Shown here: positions 21,776 through 31,855 of the stretch, piece after piece
Layout: each line of letters begins with the position of its first letter
How positions within the stretch are numbered: position 1 is the stretch's first letter
Assembly (NCBI GenBank): GCA_006844585.1
Contig: SPJM01000342.1
Location: 1 to 64,000, forward strand
Source of the DNA: Methylococcaceae bacterium
Lineage (GTDB): Bacteria > Pseudomonadota > Gammaproteobacteria > Methylococcales > Methylomonadaceae
DNA length: 64,000 bases
Direction: 5' to 3'
The notes under the pieces: generated by a model
Database searches by the model: none
The model's input: the letters and a program-made list of their open reading frames with translations, nothing else
What the model was told of the DNA's origin: nothing
Position numbers and translations under genes: made by a program

Positions 21776-21816
21776 GCCGCTTGATGAATCAGACTGGTTT
21801 CCGTTCTAATCGCCGT

Positions 21817-22680
21817 TTATAGGCCTTTTTGTTGGAAAGTATCACAGCTTTTCAAATTGCCTTGAGTCAATCCTGTCTTAAACCATTTCACCCGCTGCTG
21901 TGATGTGCCGTGGGTGAATGATTCCGGCTTGGCGTAGCCGCGCGCTTGTTTTTGTAAACGGTCATCGCCGATGGCGCTGGCGGCGTTTAGCGCTTCTTCA
22001 ATATCGCCTTGTTCTAAAATGCTTTTGGCTTTTTCGGTATGATGCGCCCACAGTCCGGCAAAGCAATCCGCCTGCAATTCTAAACGGACGGACAATTGAT
22101 TGCCTTGAGCCTTGCTCATTTTTTGTTGCGCCTGATGGACTTTTGTCGAAATACCCAATAAGTTTTGCACATGATGACCGACTTCATGAGCGATCACATA
22201 GGCCTGCGCAAAATCGCCGGGCGCTTGGTGACGTTTTTTCAGCTGCTCATAAAAACCCAGATCAATATAGACTTTTTTGTCGGCGGGGCAATAAAAAGGC
22301 CCCATGGCTGCGCTGGCATTGCCGCAGGCTGAGCGCACGCTGTCGGTAAACAACACTAATTTTGGTTCCTGGTAACGACCGCCGCTTTGTCGAAACAAAC
22401 TGTTCCAGGTATCTTCGGTATCGGCCAGCACTACACTGACAAATCGGGCCAGTTCATTTTCCTGTTGACTGGGTTGATAGCGCGGCGTCTGTTGAGTTGC
22501 AGCTCCCGAACTACCGGCATCAAGCAATGATAAGGCAATTTGCGGGTCGACTCCGAAATACATGGAGCCTAGCACCACTAATAAAACCACAATACCGCCA
22601 GGTTTGCCGCTTTTGCGGACGGTTCCGGCCTTGCGCCTGTCTTCAATATTACGGCTGCTTCTGCGGTTACGCCATTTCAT
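21817..22680 (-). CDS. ypfJ: YpfJ-family putative neutral zinc metallopeptidase
   Basis: MKWRNRRSSRNIEDRR N-terminus, one TM, zinc motif HEVGHH. Confidence 0.88.
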   Translation of the reverse strand: MKWRNRRSSRNIEDRRKAGTVRKSGKPGGIVVLLVVLGSMYFGVDPQIALSLLDAGSSGAATQQTPRYQPSQQENELARFVSVVLADTEDTWNSLFRQSGGRYQEPKLVLFTDSVRSACGNASAAMGPFYCPADKKVYIDLGFYEQLKKRHQAPGDFAQAYVIAHEVGHHVQNLLGISTKVHQAQQKMSKAQGNQLSVRLELQADCFAGLWAHHTEKAKSILEQGDIEEALNAASAIGDDRLQKQARGYAKPESFTHGTSQQRVKWFKTGLTQGNLKSCDTFQQKGL

Positions 22681-22692
22681 ATTGCTTCCTTA

Positions 22693-23628
22693 TTAAACGG
22701 ATGAAGATTGACCAGGACGATTATCGCCGGGTGGAAAGAGATTATTCAAGGCATTGGGCAAGGTTTCGAATTGAAATTTGAAGCCAATTTCCATGGCATG
22801 TTTCGGGATGGCTTTTTGGCCGCCGATTAGTAAATCAGATAATTCGCCGAAAAGCAGTTTAAGCAAGGTTGCCGGTAAAGGCAGCAACGCTTTGCGATGC
22901 AATTGTTTGGCGAATATGTCGGTAAATTCAGCATTACTGACCGGGTTCGGCGCACAGCCGTTAAAAACGCCTTTCGCTTGTGGTTGTTCCGTCAGTGTGA
23001 GGAATAAGCGACTGATGTCGTTAAGATGAATCCAGGGCATATATTGACGGCCATTGGCGAGTCTGCCGCCTAAACCCAATTTGAACGGTAACAACATTTT
23101 TTTTAAAAAACCGCCATCAGCCGCCAACACTAGACCTGTGCGCACAATGCAAACCCGAATGCCATGCTTTTCAGCGGCCGATGCTTGTTGTTCCCATTGT
23201 TCGCAAAGCTGATGGGCGTATTCGTCATGAAATGAGCTTTCTTCGTTCAGCGTTTGCTCACCGCCGTCGCCATACCAGCCGACTGCCGATCCGCTGATTA
23301 AACATTCAGGTTTGCTTTGCCGTTGAGCCAGCCAATCGACTAAGTTTCGAGTCAGTTCGATTCGACTACTTTCCAATACGCGTTTACGGGATTGTGTCCA
23401 ACGTTTATCGGCAATTGGCGCGCCAGCCAAGTTGATTACCACGTCAATTTTATCCTTATCATCAATTTCCGCTAATGAAGCAATTGCGTTTAAGTTGGGA
23501 ATATCACGAGCTGACACTTTTGCGGGCGTTCGGCTCAAAATCGTGACTTGATGATTATCGGCGATGAGTTTGTCAATGATCGCCGTTCCGATTAAGCCTG
23601 TGCCGCCGGTTAGTAAAAAATGTTTCAT
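22693..23628 (-). CDS. TIGR01777-type NAD-dependent epimerase, YfcH-like
   Basis: MKHFLLTGGTGLIGTAI; NLAGAPIADKRWT; ISGSAVGWYGDGG. Start at 23628 preferred. Confidence 0.87.
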   Translation of the reverse strand: MKHFLLTGGTGLIGTAIIDKLIADNHQVTILSRTPAKVSARDIPNLNAIASLAEIDDKDKIDVVINLAGAPIADKRWTQSRKRVLESSRIELTRNLVDWLAQRQSKPECLISGSAVGWYGDGGEQTLNEESSFHDEYAHQLCEQWEQQASAAEKHGIRVCIVRTGLVLAADGGFLKKMLLPFKLGLGGRLANGRQYMPWIHLNDISRLFLTLTEQPQAKGVFNGCAPNPVSNAEFTDIFAKQLHRKALLPLPATLLKLLFGELSDLLIGGQKAIPKHAMEIGFKFQFETLPNALNNLFPPGDNRPGQSSSV

Positions 23629-23629
23629 C

Positions 23630-24214
23630 TCAATCCCTCCTAGGCGCCAAAATATCCGACATCTGAATTTCAATATCGGGTCGATGAAGTAATGAAATTC
23701 GGTCGCTGGAAAATAAAGTCATTTTTTCCTGATAAACCCCATCGCCGGGTTTACGATAGATTTCCAGGCAAGGTTTGGTCAGGTTTATCAGCCAATATTC
23801 ACTGACTCCATGTAATGCATACAACTGTAACTTCTGATTTTGGTCGAAGGGTAGGGAGCTGTCCGCTACTTCAATTAATAATAAAACATCGTCGGCCTTC
23901 GGGTGTTGGGAAGCATAATAATCAGCCGATGGTTTAAGCAGCATTAAGTCCGGCTGAGGTTGAGAAAAATCGCCTAAATCTAGCGGGTTTTGTATGCTAA
24001 TGATCGCTTGATCCGAAATTGTCCGGCTAAGAAGATGATTGAGGCGGTTAATGCATCCCGAATGCTGACTACCGATAGGCGACATTTCCAGTATTTCTCC
24101 ATTAATTAATTCAATTCGGCTATCGCTTGAAAAAACCCCGGCATCAGCCATTTTGCGCCATTCATCAATATGGGTTAGATGCTTTTTATAACCAAGTTCA
24201 AATGATGTAGACAT
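23630..24214 (-). CDS. Uma2 family (DUF820) putative PD-(D/E)XK endonuclease
   Basis: RIELINGEILEMSPIGSQHSGCI; QPDLMLL; LLIEVADSSLPFDQNQKLQLYALHGVSEYWLIN. Start MSTSFELGYK preferred. Confidence 0.82.
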   Translation of the reverse strand: MSTSFELGYKKHLTHIDEWRKMADAGVFSSDSRIELINGEILEMSPIGSQHSGCINRLNHLLSRTISDQAIISIQNPLDLGDFSQPQPDLMLLKPSADYYASQHPKADDVLLLIEVADSSLPFDQNQKLQLYALHGVSEYWLINLTKPCLEIYRKPGDGVYQEKMTLFSSDRISLLHRPDIEIQMSDILAPRRD

Positions 24215-24303
24215 AGGCGTAATGTGATTATATGGAGAAGAAATATGCAACAGCTCATCCGCCATTGGGAATGGTAGCTGAGTCAAATATCTTTAGACTT
24301 TTA

Positions 24304-25098
24304 TTATGCCCCAAATTCTATTTCATAACCGCTGAATTTGCGAATGTTGATGACCCCTGTGTCCAATAATAAATATTGGCCTTTAATGCCGTTGAGCACG
24401 CCGGTGACTTCGGCGGTTTTATCCAGGTTGAATGATTTCACTTTTGTCGGGTAAGTATTGACCGGGTATTGAATTTCGATGCTTTCTTGACCGGCTAAAG
24501 TTTCTATCGCATCCTCTCCGAATTGCTGTTTTATGGATTGAAGTTCGCTTTCACATTGGGATAGCAGTTCATCACGGCAGGTTTTTAAATCCAATGGTTC
24601 AACCTGATTTTTCAACATTTTTTGCCAACTGGTTTTATCGCTGGCGTATTGAGCAATAGCGACCTCGATCAAACCGGATAAATGTCTGGATGAGACTTTA
24701 AAAATCGGTAAGGCCTGTATTGCGCCTTGATCAATCCAACGGGTGGGGATTTGCGATTGTCGGGTAATGCCGACTTTCAGTCCTGATGAATTAGCCAGAT
24801 AAACAAAATGTGGCTGAAAGCAAAATTCCTCACCCCATTCGGGTTCCCGACAAGTGCCTTTTGCGTAGTGACAGGTTTCGGGCTTCATAATGCACATATC
24901 GCATTGCGCCAAAGATTTAAAGCAAGGATAACAATAACCTTGGTTGAAACTTTTTTTAGTGAGTCGATTGCAATGGACGCAGAAAATTTGACCGCTGTAT
25001 TTGAGCGAAATAGGCTTACCGATTAATGGGTTCAAGTCGATCAGCTGATCGTTGACGGGTAGCTGATAACTGACTGGACTATTTAATGTTGTATTCAT
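24304..25098 (-). CDS. DUF2797 domain protein with Cys-rich zinc-binding N-terminus
   Basis: FCVHCNRLTKKSFNQGYCYPCF...CDMCIMKPETC; VYLANSSGLKVGITRQSQIPTRWIDQGA. Confidence 0.75.
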   Translation of the reverse strand: MNTTLNSPVSYQLPVNDQLIDLNPLIGKPISLKYSGQIFCVHCNRLTKKSFNQGYCYPCFKSLAQCDMCIMKPETCHYAKGTCREPEWGEEFCFQPHFVYLANSSGLKVGITRQSQIPTRWIDQGAIQALPIFKVSSRHLSGLIEVAIAQYASDKTSWQKMLKNQVEPLDLKTCRDELLSQCESELQSIKQQFGEDAIETLAGQESIEIQYPVNTYPTKVKSFNLDKTAEVTGVLNGIKGQYLLLDTGVINIRKFSGYEIEFGA

Positions 25099-25187
25099 TT
25101 TTCGCAAGCAACCTAACACAGATCTACCTCATTTATTAAATAGAGCTATTTTACAGGCAAGCAAAGAGGAAATGCAGGACTAAAAGC

Positions 25188-25431
25188 ACCCAAGCATACA
25201 CATTTAACATTTCACTTGTCTTTTTTTCCATCTTCAGCGTTGCCTACATGGATGTAGGTAAGGGGCGTGAGCAGGAGCGGAAGCTTTGCATAAATAGTTG
25301 CATAGCGGGCTATGCGCCTATTTATGCGCCTCGGCAATCGCTCCCTGCATTGCTCTACCTCCTGCATCCCTGCAGTCGTTGAATATGAAAAAAATCCTGC
25401 GTAAAATTTAGTTAAATGTGTATGCTTGGGT
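25188..25431. repeat. MITE-like palindromic element with 21-bp perfect terminal inverted repeats
   Basis: ACCCAAGCATACACATTTAAC at 25188-25208 is the exact reverse complement of GTTAAATGTGTATGCTTGGGT at 25411-25431; central palindrome at 25288-25327. Confidence 0.75.
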
Positions 25432-25475
25432 ACTTATTGCAAAAAACGCGGCAGGGGCTAATCCGCCCGATGAAA

Positions 25476-28151
25476 TCAATGCAAGGGAGGCGGGTTGTCG
25501 GATGTTTTTTTATCAACTTTAAAAAAAGCAATCGATTGCACCAGACGAGATGAGATTGATTTCAGTTCATCCATGGATTGGCCTGCCTCCTGACTGACTT
25601 GAATCGAGTTTTTTGTTGATGAGGTGATGTCATCTAAAATTTGGGTCACCTTTTCAGCTTGCTCCCGTTCTTTATTAATGCCTTTGGTTAATACGGCGGT
25701 TACATCCCCCATCGTTTGGGTGGCGGCATTGAGGCTATCATTGTATTCCGATAAATCCACGGCGGATTTTTCAATATCCTGCTGGCAAGTATTTTGTTGA
25801 TGAACAGCCTGCACGATATCTTCAATTTGTTGTTTAGACTGGAATACCGATTGCTGAATCATATCGAAAGATGATTTCACCAGATTGACTTTTTCGAGTC
25901 CGTTATCAATAACCCGGCGACCTGATTTGGTCGCCTCCACCGTTGATTGGGTTTGGCTGCGTATGGTTTCTATATGATCCTTGATATCTTTTGCCGCCAC
26001 CGAGCTTTTCTGTGCTAATTTTCTGACTTCATTGGCGACAATTGCAAAGCCGTTGCCCGCTTCGCCGGCTCGGGCGGCTTCCACCGAAGCATTTAACGCC
26101 AACAGATTGGTTTGGAAAGATATATCGTTAACCGTTTCAACAATTTCCTGAATGGCAACCGAGCTCTTATCCAGTTGATGAATTTGCAGGGATAAATCAT
26201 CGACGGTTTCAGCGATATTGCTCATCCCGGTATTAGCTTCATTAACCGCATGAATGCCTTTTTGAGTTTCCGATAGCATCGTTTCGGAAGACTTCAGAGA
26301 ATGTTCCGAAAATTGCGAAATTTGTCCCATCTGAAATTTAACCGCTTCAACATTTTTACGCGTGTTGTTAATAGCAAGGTCAACCCCGGACACCACTTTT
26401 TCAAGGTGATGCACGTCTGTGATTAATTCGTTTTTACTACTCTCGACCTCTTCCAGTACGTGGTTCATGGTGGATAATGAATGATTTCCCTCGTCTACGG
26501 CGTGCAGCAGCTGGTTATTTTTGTTATCGATCAGTTCATGAGCGGAACTGAGCTGGCTAGACATACCGCCGATGGCGACGGCGAATTGATTGACTTGCTC
26601 GACGATGCCATTAAGGCTTTCCACCATATGCGCCATCGCTTGGCCCAACAAATCCTGATTACCTTTAATGGCGATATTTTGCTGAATGAAACCTTTGGAA
26701 ATAGCATCGGCTTTATTGACGGTCTCTTCCAGCTCGCCTAAAAAATGATTAAACATTTTAGCGACTTGACCCGCTTCGGTGCCGTATTCCTCGGCCACGC
26801 GTCGGGATAAATTGCCGTCATGAATAATTTGCTGCATGGTTTGCATGGTATCCAGCCAAATTGTTTTCGCGCCGTGTTCGGTGATATTGAGTCCGGCTTC
26901 TTCATCTTCCGGCGATACTCGTAGAACGCCAAAGATTTTAAATAACCAGAAGAGTATCAAGCCGGTGCTGAACGCCCAGGCAAAAACGCTGATGATGCCG
27001 ATCAATTGTATCCAAGCCTGGGCTAAATGGCCGCCGGCGGGTAATTGCTCCACTGGTGCGAAAAAGGCCAGCGCCAATGTGCCCCAAGCGCCGCAAAATC
27101 CATGCACGGGAATGGCGTTCAAGGGGTCGTCGATGCGCAGTTTCAATAACAGCCATTCGGCGAATAAGTAAACAATACCTGAGCTAATACCGATCATAAT
27201 CGCGCCGACTGGCTCCACTGCGGCGCATCCGGCGGTGATGCCGACCAGGCCGGCTAAAATGCCGTTCAATACTTTTTCCACTTCAACCAAAGTATTATGA
27301 GTGATCAACATGGATAGAAAGAAGCAAGTAACTCCAGCCGCCGCCGGCGCCAGCATGGTGTTTAACACTACCTGCGGCACGCTTTCATCGCCGACCAGAG
27401 TGCTGCCGCCGTTAAAGCCGAACCAGCCGAACCAGAGAATAAAAACGCCGATTGCGCTGTATGAGATATTATGGCCTTGAATATCTTGCGGGGTTCCGTC
27501 TGCGGCAAAGCGTCCGATGCGAGGCCCCAGCATCCAGGCGGCGGCAAGCCCGACCCAGCCGCCAACTGAATGGACTACCGTTGAACCCGCGAAGTCGACG
27601 AATTGCATATCGGCCAGCCAGCCGCTGGCGTTTTCCATCAGTGCGCCGCCCCAAATCCAATGACCGACCACCGGGTAGATAAAAATGCCTAATACGGTTG
27701 AGCCAAAAATATAGGCTTTGAACTGTACGCGTTCGGCAACCGCTCCGGAAACAATGGTGGCTGCGGTGCCCGCAAAGACGACTTGAAAAACGAAAAAAGC
27801 ATAATGATCCGGTTTGCTGAAGCCATCCAGAAAAAAACCGCTATGGCCGATCAAGCCGTTATAACTGTCTCCGAACATGACTCCGAAACCGATTGCCCAG
27901 AAAACGATAATGGTGACAATCATATCGCTGACATTTTTAATCGCCACATTAATGGAGTTCTTCGCCCGAATCATGCCGGTTTCTAATGAGGTGAATCCGG
28001 CCTGCATAAAGAACACCATCGCGGCGGCGACAATGATCCAGGTTATATTCAGATTACTTTGCGCCAGAGTTTCGCTATCGGCAAATACTGCGTTAGGGAA
28101 AAATAAACAGAGAATAGTGAAAATAATTGAATAGGGTTGGATGGCTTTCAT
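25476..28151 (-). CDS. Ammonium transporter (Amt/Rh) domain fused to HAMP-like linker and MCP signalling domain
   Basis: Amt motifs [65 protein letters not shown] hairpin tip [44 protein letters not shown]. Single 891-aa ORF. Confidence 0.93.
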   Translation of the reverse strand: MKAIQPYSIIFTILCLFFPNAVFADSETLAQSNLNITWIIVAAAMVFFMQAGFTSLETGMIRAKNSINVAIKNVSDMIVTIIVFWAIGFGVMFGDSYNGLIGHSGFFLDGFSKPDHYAFFVFQVVFAGTAATIVSGAVAERVQFKAYIFGSTVLGIFIYPVVGHWIWGGALMENASGWLADMQFVDFAGSTVVHSVGGWVGLAAAWMLGPRIGRFAADGTPQDIQGHNISYSAIGVFILWFGWFGFNGGSTLVGDESVPQVVLNTMLAPAAAGVTCFFLSMLITHNTLVEVEKVLNGILAGLVGITAGCAAVEPVGAIMIGISSGIVYLFAEWLLLKLRIDDPLNAIPVHGFCGAWGTLALAFFAPVEQLPAGGHLAQAWIQLIGIISVFAWAFSTGLILFWLFKIFGVLRVSPEDEEAGLNITEHGAKTIWLDTMQTMQQIIHDGNLSRRVAEEYGTEAGQVAKMFNHFLGELEETVNKADAISKGFIQQNIAIKGNQDLLGQAMAHMVESLNGIVEQVNQFAVAIGGMSSQLSSAHELIDNKNNQLLHAVDEGNHSLSTMNHVLEEVESSKNELITDVHHLEKVVSGVDLAINNTRKNVEAVKFQMGQISQFSEHSLKSSETMLSETQKGIHAVNEANTGMSNIAETVDDLSLQIHQLDKSSVAIQEIVETVNDISFQTNLLALNASVEAARAGEAGNGFAIVANEVRKLAQKSSVAAKDIKDHIETIRSQTQSTVEATKSGRRVIDNGLEKVNLVKSSFDMIQQSVFQSKQQIEDIVQAVHQQNTCQQDIEKSAVDLSEYNDSLNAATQTMGDVTAVLTKGINKEREQAEKVTQILDDITSSTKNSIQVSQEAGQSMDELKSISSRLVQSIAFFKVDKKTSDNPPPLH

Positions 28152-28610
28152 AATAATCGCTGAGTTATCAAGTTCTAAAATAGTATAGGAAATTACTCAG
28201 GAATTACGAGGTCTGATTTTTGGGTTTGCGAAATTTATTAACGAAAGAGGTGTTTTGAAAATTTAGCACAGATTGGTTGAGGTTTGGTTATAGTTGCGTA
28301 AACAGTTATATAGCCTAGCGCATAACTTCACGCCTGGCTCTTGAACAAAATAACCTATCCATAAAAGCCTAGATTTTATGACGTTGTTAGTGCAGTAAAA
28401 TGGGGGTACTATGCATTTAAACAATTCTTTTAATTGTTCAAGCTTAATTAGAATGACGGGTTTGTAAAGCCCTTTTTTAACGTTGGTATGTAAATATCTC
28501 AATGGATTAAATGCTTATGGTTTAATGAGTTCTTTAGGGGGGAATGACAAAAAAATAGTAATAAAAACGGCAAGATAAATTATTAGTGTAAATTATTCTG
28601 GAGATAATAA

Positions 28611-29927
28611 ATGAAATTAAAAAGCTCCGCATATTCTGGATTAATATCATCTATATTGATACTACCCATTTCATCGGCGATGGCTGTCCAAATTACCGAA
28701 GTGTCAGTGGGGTTCAACCCGGATACTGTCAATATTATTGGTGAAAACTTTGGTTCGACAAATAATTTAAAAATTACACTTGGAGATTCTTCTTTTGGTA
28801 ATGATATCAGTACTTATTGCACATTAAATACCACAACAACACCTGAAGAAATTTCTTGTGACTTGAGTAATAGTGGCGGTTTACCTCCCGCAGGAGATTA
28901 TCTGCTGACCGTTTCATTTGGTAGTGGGAATAGTAAGATTGGCCAATATGCTTTAACAATTGGGGCCGTAGGGCCACAGGGAACTCAAGGAGATACAGGG
29001 CCGCAAGGGCCACAGGGAATTCAAGGGGATACAGGACCGCAAGGGCCACAGGGAACTCAAGGGGATACAGGGCCGCAAGGACCACAGGGAATTCAAGGCG
29101 ATACAGGGCCGCAAGGACCACAGGGAATTCAAGGGGATACAGGGCCGCAAGGGCCACAGGGAATTCAAGGCGATACAGGGCCGCAAGGACTACAGGGAAT
29201 TCAAGGGGATACAGGGCCGCAAGGGCCACAGGGAGTTACGGGTGTTGATGGATTATCTTGTTGGGATCTTAATGGAGATGGGATATTTGATTTGGAAGAA
29301 GACATTAATACTGATGGGCAAGCGAATACCGCTGATTGTATAGATAATAGCAGTCAAGATTTAAATACAATACTTGCCGTAGGTAATGATGCGGGAGGCA
29401 GTAAAATCACTAATTTAGCAGACCCTGCTAATCCCCAAGATGCTGCCACCAAAGCCTATATTGATACTCTTGAAAGTCGACTTGCGCTTCTCGAAGCAAT
29501 CGCTCCTACAGGACTAGATCGAATTGACGCTACTATCACCGAAGACGGGAGAACCTTCTATATTATTGATGAATCCATGAGCGCTACTGATGGGCAACAG
29601 TTGTGTGAATCGCTAAACATGGATCTCGCTAAAGTGACTTCTGAAGCTCAAAATACAGCGATTTCAAGTTATTGGGGATTTGATAGACCGAATACTTTAA
29701 TTTGGATTGGCGCCAATGATATTGATACGGAAGGAACGGTAGTGCATCGTGACGGAGATCCGGTTGATGACTCTTTTGTTACTTGGTACGACTTGGATTC
29801 ACTTCCAAATACCGATTTTCGCGATTGTGTAAGCATGTCGGGGCTGCATACTTTCCGTGGCGCTGGCGGTCAGTGGGGGTGGGAGAGATGTGTGAATACC
29901 AGGTTCATAGTGTGTTCTAAGTATTAA
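28611..29927 (+). CDS. Secreted collagen-like protein with C-terminal C-type lectin-like domain
   Basis: Signal peptide; IPT/TIG-like N-domain; 32 contiguous G-X-Y triplets; [18 protein letters not shown]; neck [33 protein letters not shown] with four canonical cysteines (QQLC, DCV, ERC, VCSKY) and WIGANDID. Confidence 0.88.
   Translation: MKLKSSAYSGLISSILILPISSAMAVQITEVSVGFNPDTVNIIGENFGSTNNLKITLGDSSFGNDISTYCTLNTTTTPEEISCDLSNSGGLPPAGDYLLTVSFGSGNSKIGQYALTIGAVGPQGTQGDTGPQGPQGIQGDTGPQGPQGTQGDTGPQGPQGIQGDTGPQGPQGIQGDTGPQGPQGIQGDTGPQGLQGIQGDTGPQGPQGVTGVDGLSCWDLNGDGIFDLEEDINTDGQANTADCIDNSSQDLNTILAVGNDAGGSKITNLADPANPQDAATKAYIDTLESRLALLEAIAPTGLDRIDATITEDGRTFYIIDESMSATDGQQLCESLNMDLAKVTSEAQNTAISSYWGFDRPNTLIWIGANDIDTEGTVVHRDGDPVDDSFVTWYDLDSLPNTDFRDCVSMSGLHTFRGAGGQWGWERCVNTRFIVCSKY
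28962..29249 (+). repeat. 36-bp tandem repeat encoding ([12 protein letters not shown])n collagen-like tract
   Basis: Near-identical 36-bp units gggccacagggaattcaaggggatacagggccgcaa; 288 bp = 32 GXY triplets. Confidence 0.95.
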
Positions 29928-30023
29928 TAAATAATCGATAAAACTTATACCGAATAGGGGGGGATATCCACTCTATCCGGTGTATTTAATCACTAAGTAG
30001 GGTTTGTGCGATTGATTGGGTCT

Positions 30024-30917
30024 TTAAGCAATTAATTTATCAGCTGCTTCCTGATATTTAGCGGCGCATTGTTTAGCAACCTCTTCAGGTAAGCGCGGCG
30101 CAGGCGCAGTTTTATCCCAATCCAGCGACTCCAGATAATCGCGTAAATATTGTTTGTCGAAACTCGGCGGGCTGATGCCGGTGCGATATTGTTCGGCGGG
30201 CCAAAAACGCGAGGAATCCGGGGTGAGCGCTTCGTCAATCAAGTATAGATTGTTATTTTCATCGACGCCGAATTCAAACTTGGTGTCGGCAATGATGATG
30301 CCGCGTTGTCTGGCGTATTCAGCGGCTTCCAGGTATAGCTTGATGCTGATGTCGCGGACTTTTTCCGCCATTTCCCGGCCTAATAGCGGAATGGTTTGTT
30401 GAAAGCTGATATTCATGTCATGATCGCCGACATCAGCTTTTGTGGACGGCGTGTAGATGGCTTCCGGCAATTGCTCGGCTTGTTGCAGTCCGGCAGGCAA
30501 GGGTATGCCGCAGACTTGACCGCTTTGTTGATAATCTTTCCAGCCGGAGCCGATTAAATAACCGCGCACAATGGCTTCAATCGGCAGCGGTTTCAAATGT
30601 TTGACGATAATCGCCCGATCTTCGACCTGTGCGCGTTCTGCCGGATTGGGGATGACTTGCTGCAAAGTCAAATCGCTTGCCAAGTGATTAGGGATAATCA
30701 TTTCCATTTTATCAAACCAAAAATTGGAGACTTGGGTCAGCACCCGGCCTTTGCCGGGAATAGGGTCATCCAGGATGACATCGAAAGCCGACATGCGATC
30801 AGTGGTGACAATGAGAAGATGTTGGTCATCAATTTTATAAATATCGCGAACCTTTCCCCGAGTAATGAGTTCTAATTCGCTTAACGTGGATTGGTAGAGT
30901 GCTGTCGGTGCGTTCAT
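30024..30917 (-). CDS. purC: Phosphoribosylaminoimidazole-succinocarboxamide synthase
   Basis: [55 protein letters not shown]. Confidence 0.96.
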   Translation of the reverse strand: MNAPTALYQSTLSELELITRGKVRDIYKIDDQHLLIVTTDRMSAFDVILDDPIPGKGRVLTQVSNFWFDKMEMIIPNHLASDLTLQQVIPNPAERAQVEDRAIIVKHLKPLPIEAIVRGYLIGSGWKDYQQSGQVCGIPLPAGLQQAEQLPEAIYTPSTKADVGDHDMNISFQQTIPLLGREMAEKVRDISIKLYLEAAEYARQRGIIIADTKFEFGVDENNNLYLIDEALTPDSSRFWPAEQYRTGISPPSFDKQYLRDYLESLDWDKTAPAPRLPEEVAKQCAAKYQEAADKLIA

Positions 30918-31037
30918 ATTCTAAATAGCAAATGGGCGGATTAATCATTTCATTTGGTCACAAGCTGATTAATGCGCGGTAAAATATACTATTTTAACAT
31001 TAAACAGATCATTTAAAGCATCTTAAGGAAAAAGCTT

Positions 31038-31847
31038 ATGAGTTGGTTAGGTAAAGTTGTCGGCGGCGCTTTCGGGTTTATGATGGGCGGGCCGTTGGGG
31101 GCGATATTGGGCGCTTCTGTGGGACATCAGTTTGATAACGGCGTGGAGGGACTGGATGAAAGGGAAAGTTTCAACCCCGGTGATCAACATCGTGTGCAAA
31201 TGGCGTTTTTTACCGCGACATTTGCTGTCATGGGGCATATCGCCAAGGCTGACGGCCGCGTTTCTCAGGCTGAAATTAATCTTGCCAGGCAAGTGATGGA
31301 TGAATTGGGATTGACCGATAATATGCGGGAGACGGCGATTAATCTCTTTCAAGAAGGTAAAAAAGCGGACTTCCCTATTCACGATGTATTGGCGCAGTTT
31401 CGAAAAGAATGTCACCGGCGCACCCATTTAATTCGAATGTTTTTGGAAATACAAATTCAGGCGGCTTATGCTGACGGGACTTTGGATAGCGCGGAAGAAC
31501 TCATCTTACAAACGATTTGCGGGCAACTCAGTATTTCCCGATTTGAATATGAACGGATCAAAATTCAATTTCAAGCCCAACAGCGATTCCATCAATATCA
31601 ACGTCAGCATAGCGTTAATCGCCCGTCCCCCAGTCATGTGCTGGATGATGCTTACGCAGTGTTGGGTTTGGATAAAACAGCCAGCGATGCGGAAGTGAAA
31701 AAAGCTTATCGGCGTTTAATCAGCCAAAATCACCCGGATAAATTGGTGGCTAAAGGACTGCCCGAAGAAATGATGACCTTGGCTAAAGAAAAAACCCAAA
31801 AAATTCGTAAAGCTTACGAGACTATTAAGGCGGCGAGAGAGCGTTAG
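31038..31847 (+). CDS. djlA: DjlA-like co-chaperone (TerB + DnaJ domains)
   Basis: Glycine-rich N-terminus, TerB region with KADGRVSQAE, C-terminal J domain with NHPDK. Confidence 0.9.
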   Translation: MSWLGKVVGGAFGFMMGGPLGAILGASVGHQFDNGVEGLDERESFNPGDQHRVQMAFFTATFAVMGHIAKADGRVSQAEINLARQVMDELGLTDNMRETAINLFQEGKKADFPIHDVLAQFRKECHRRTHLIRMFLEIQIQAAYADGTLDSAEELILQTICGQLSISRFEYERIKIQFQAQQRFHQYQRQHSVNRPSPSHVLDDAYAVLGLDKTASDAEVKKAYRRLISQNHPDKLVAKGLPEEMMTLAKEKTQKIRKAYETIKAARER

Positions 31848-31855
31848 TTTTCGCA

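Noticed and set aside
28263-28502. 79-aa minus-strand ORF between amt-mcp and the collagen-lectin gene
   Set aside because: No recognisable domain or clear RBS; AT-rich intergenic sequence.
28807-29229. Antisense 140-aa ORF (repetitive [12 protein letters not shown]) and 28953..29186
   Set aside because: Mirror artefacts of the collagen repeat on the opposite strand; no independent coding signal.
28962-29249. CRISPR-like regular repeats
   Set aside because: Units are contiguous with no unique spacers, in frame and encode GXY collagen.
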